From Acidimicrobiia bacterium (GTDB lineage Bacteria > Actinomycetota > Acidimicrobiia > Spongiisociales > ZC4RG35): 7,763 nucleotides of DNA. The stretch lies in NCBI GenBank assembly GCA_003230435.1, contig QIDW01000260.1, forward strand, positions 1 to 7,763, given 5' to 3'. The notes under the pieces are model-generated. The model saw nothing but the letters and a program-made list of their open reading frames with translations, searched no databases and was not told the DNA's origin. A program made the position numbers and the translations under genes. Positions 6,682 through 7,763 of this stretch are shown piece by piece; the first letter of the stretch is position 1; every line of letters starts with the position of its first letter.

Positions 6682-6896
6682 GGAGACATTCTTTCATTCA
6701 TGATTGCTTCGCGAGGAATCAAACAATCATTGTTCGCTTCTTTCTCAGCTGTCCGACGGACTGCGTTGGTCACCTCAACACGGAAGACCGCCACATCAAT
6801 CGACATTGTGATGAGAAAGGCCTCGCGGTTGTTTCGAAGTCCAATTACCCGGGTCACACCATTGCAAGAATCAACCGATATCGGGCCATCACAACA
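6682..6896. other. Intergenic region between the thioredoxin reductase and GH3 genes
   Basis: These 215 bases lie downstream of the thioredoxin-reductase-like gene and upstream of the GH3 gene, both on the minus strand. No RNA gene or convincing ORF is seen. No strong terminator follows the reductase. The region presumably holds the GH3 promoter, but no clear -10/-35 pair could be identified. Confidence 0.5.
6701..6721. promoter_or_regulatory. Candidate operator: 21-bp imperfect inverted repeat upstream of GH3
   Basis: TGATT (6701-6705) pairs with AATCA (6717-6721), and inside them CT pairs with AG after one G/G mismatch, making a near-symmetric 21-bp element. It lies about 20-40 bases upstream of the GH3 start codon, where a repressor site could act. 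There is no match to a known regulator motif that I can name; it may be chance. Confidence 0.25.
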
Positions 6897-7763
6897 TCAA
6901 CCGTGACGGAGGTACTCGGCTGCTGCGAAACTTGCCAGTACACCCTCGCCGGTAGCCGCGGCAACCTGGGGGATGGCGCCCTTGCGGCTATCGCCAGCCG
7001 CAAATACACCGGCCATGTTCGTCTCAACTGACCCGGGTGCTACTTCGACATAGCCTCGATCGTCCAAATCCACGGTGCCTGCAAGGAACGAGGTGTTCGG
7101 AGTCAGCCCTACGAATACGAAAGCACCGTCGGCCTGTATCTCCTGGACTTCTCCGGTGTCGTTGTCACGAACGCGCAGCGCGCGAAAACTGCCGTCGTCG
7201 TTGGCCACGAATTCTTCACTGGATTGGTTCATCACTGTCGTTACGTTTTGGAGCGTTTCCAGTTTCTCGGTGTAAATAGGTTCTGCCGTGAAATCCGGCT
7301 TGTTTGAGACAAATGTCACATGGTCGGCGAAATTCGTGAGATAGATACCTTCCTCGAGGGCGCTGTTGCCTCCGCCAACCACGATCAGGTTCTTGCCCTT
7401 GTAGAAGGGTGCGTCGCAGGCAGCGCAGAAGTGCACTCCGATACCGAGTAGCTCGTCCTCTCCCGGGATGTCGAGTGTCTGATATTGGGATCCGACTGCG
7501 ACGATGACAGTTCTGCCCAGGTAATTCCCGGAATTGGTCGACAATCGCAGTGAACCGTCGGCACGTTCCAAGCCTTGGACTTCGACACCTTGCTTGATGG
7601 TTGCTCCATAAGTCTCCGCTTGATCTGACATTCTTTCCATCAGATCCGGGCCTGAAATATCGGTGAAGCCTGGATAGTTCTCGATTCTCGAGGTGAGGAA
7701 GGTGTTTCCTCCCACGTTCATCTTGTCGAGCACCAGGGTGTCATGCTTGGCCCGCTGCATGTA
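6897..7763 (-). CDS. trxB: Thioredoxin-reductase-like flavoprotein, N-terminus beyond the right edge
   Basis: This is a two-domain FAD-dependent disulfide reductase of the low-molecular-weight thioredoxin reductase type. It would reduce thioredoxin or a related dithiol partner in the cytosol. The frame is open to the right edge: the codon before the ATG at 7758-7760 is Tyr, fitting the usual A-x-Y-x-x-R-A start of the second helix. The N-terminal FAD-binding GxGxxG therefore lies outside. Numbering from that Met, the visible features are NYPGF (28-32), the redox pair FCAAC (C112, C115), a pyridine-nucleotide fold GGGNSALEEG (129-138), GAFVFVGLTPNTSFL, and the C-terminal FAD motif GVFAAGD followed by PQVAAATGEG. 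Where canonical enzymes have HRRxxxR for the NADPH 2'-phosphate, this protein has VSNKPDFTAEPIY (151-163). The stop is TGA at 6897-6899. Only about 20-30 residues seem missing. No thioredoxin gene is visible nearby. Confidence 0.9.
   Translation of the reverse strand, partial: YMQRAKHDTLVLDKMNVGGNTFLTSRIENYPGFTDISGPDLMERMSDQAETYGATIKQGVEVQGLERADGSLRLSTNSGNYLGRTVIVAVGSQYQTLDIPGEDELLGIGVHFCAACDAPFYKGKNLIVVGGGNSALEEGIYLTNFADHVTFVSNKPDFTAEPIYTEKLETLQNVTTVMNQSSEEFVANDDGSFRALRVRDNDTGEVQEIQADGAFVFVGLTPNTSFLAGTVDLDDRGYVEVAPGSVETNMAGVFAAGDSRKGAIPQVAAATGEGVLASFAAAEYLRHG

Noticed and set aside
6663..6857. 64-codon minus-strand ORF in the gap before the GH3 gene
   Set aside because: It has no family resemblance and overlaps the GH3 start in another frame; more likely chance.
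6875..6884. Perfect 10-bp palindrome CCGATATCGG after the reductase gene
   Set aside because: Palindromes of this length are expected several times by chance in a window this size, and it has no loop or T-run to act as a terminator.
6591..7031. 146-codon plus-strand ORF spanning the gap between the minus-strand genes
   Set aside because: It overlaps the N-terminus of the GH3 gene and the C-terminus of the reductase on the opposite strand and has no family features.

Overview
The window looks like bacterial chromosome from a moderately high-GC actinobacterium. I infer an Acidimicrobiia-like relative from the style of the DUF3179 protein, the six-helix membrane protein and the non-pyrrolysine MttB-family protein; no rRNA or marker gene is present to prove it. 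I see no tRNA, rRNA, CRISPR array, insertion sequence or phage gene.

Layout, left to right. (1) Positions 1-808: a badly decayed APH-family phosphotransferase pseudogene on + strand, entering from the left edge. It has two single-base frameshifts, two in-frame stops and changed catalytic aspartates. (2) 809-1067: no convincing gene. (3) 1068-1760 (-): an uncharacterised six-helix membrane protein. (4) 1761-2161: a gene-free gap between divergent genes; its minus strand reads like a decayed coding fragment with an 18-bp imperfect repeat. (5) 2162-3715 (+): a complete MttB-superfamily methyltransferase without pyrrolysine and with no corrinoid-protein gene beside it. (6) 3743-3889 (+): a short stub resembling the N-terminus of a metallo-beta-lactamase-fold hydrolase. 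(7) 3847-5163 (+): a DUF3179 protein whose C-terminus has been shifted out of frame. The ancestral stop is at 5037-5039, and a strong hairpin terminator starts on its last base. (8) Minus strand, right to left: a thioredoxin-reductase-like flavoprotein (6897 to the right edge), a 215-bp gap, a family 3 glycoside hydrolase (5503-6681), and 11 bp later an orphan 129-aa protein (5102-5491). The last two are probably one operon. The minus-strand genes converge on the DUF3179 gene at the 5039-5063 hairpin.

The intact genes do not form one clear pathway. The main theme is gene decay: one clear pseudogene, one freshly frameshifted gene, one or two probable remnants, and long non-coding gaps. This fits an accessory or eroding region, perhaps of a host-associated lineage (inference). 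I did not find a convincing new multi-gene system. The points most worth follow-up are the thioredoxin reductase with a non-canonical pyridine-nucleotide site, the lone MttB homologue, and the 129-aa orphan coupled to the GH3 enzyme.
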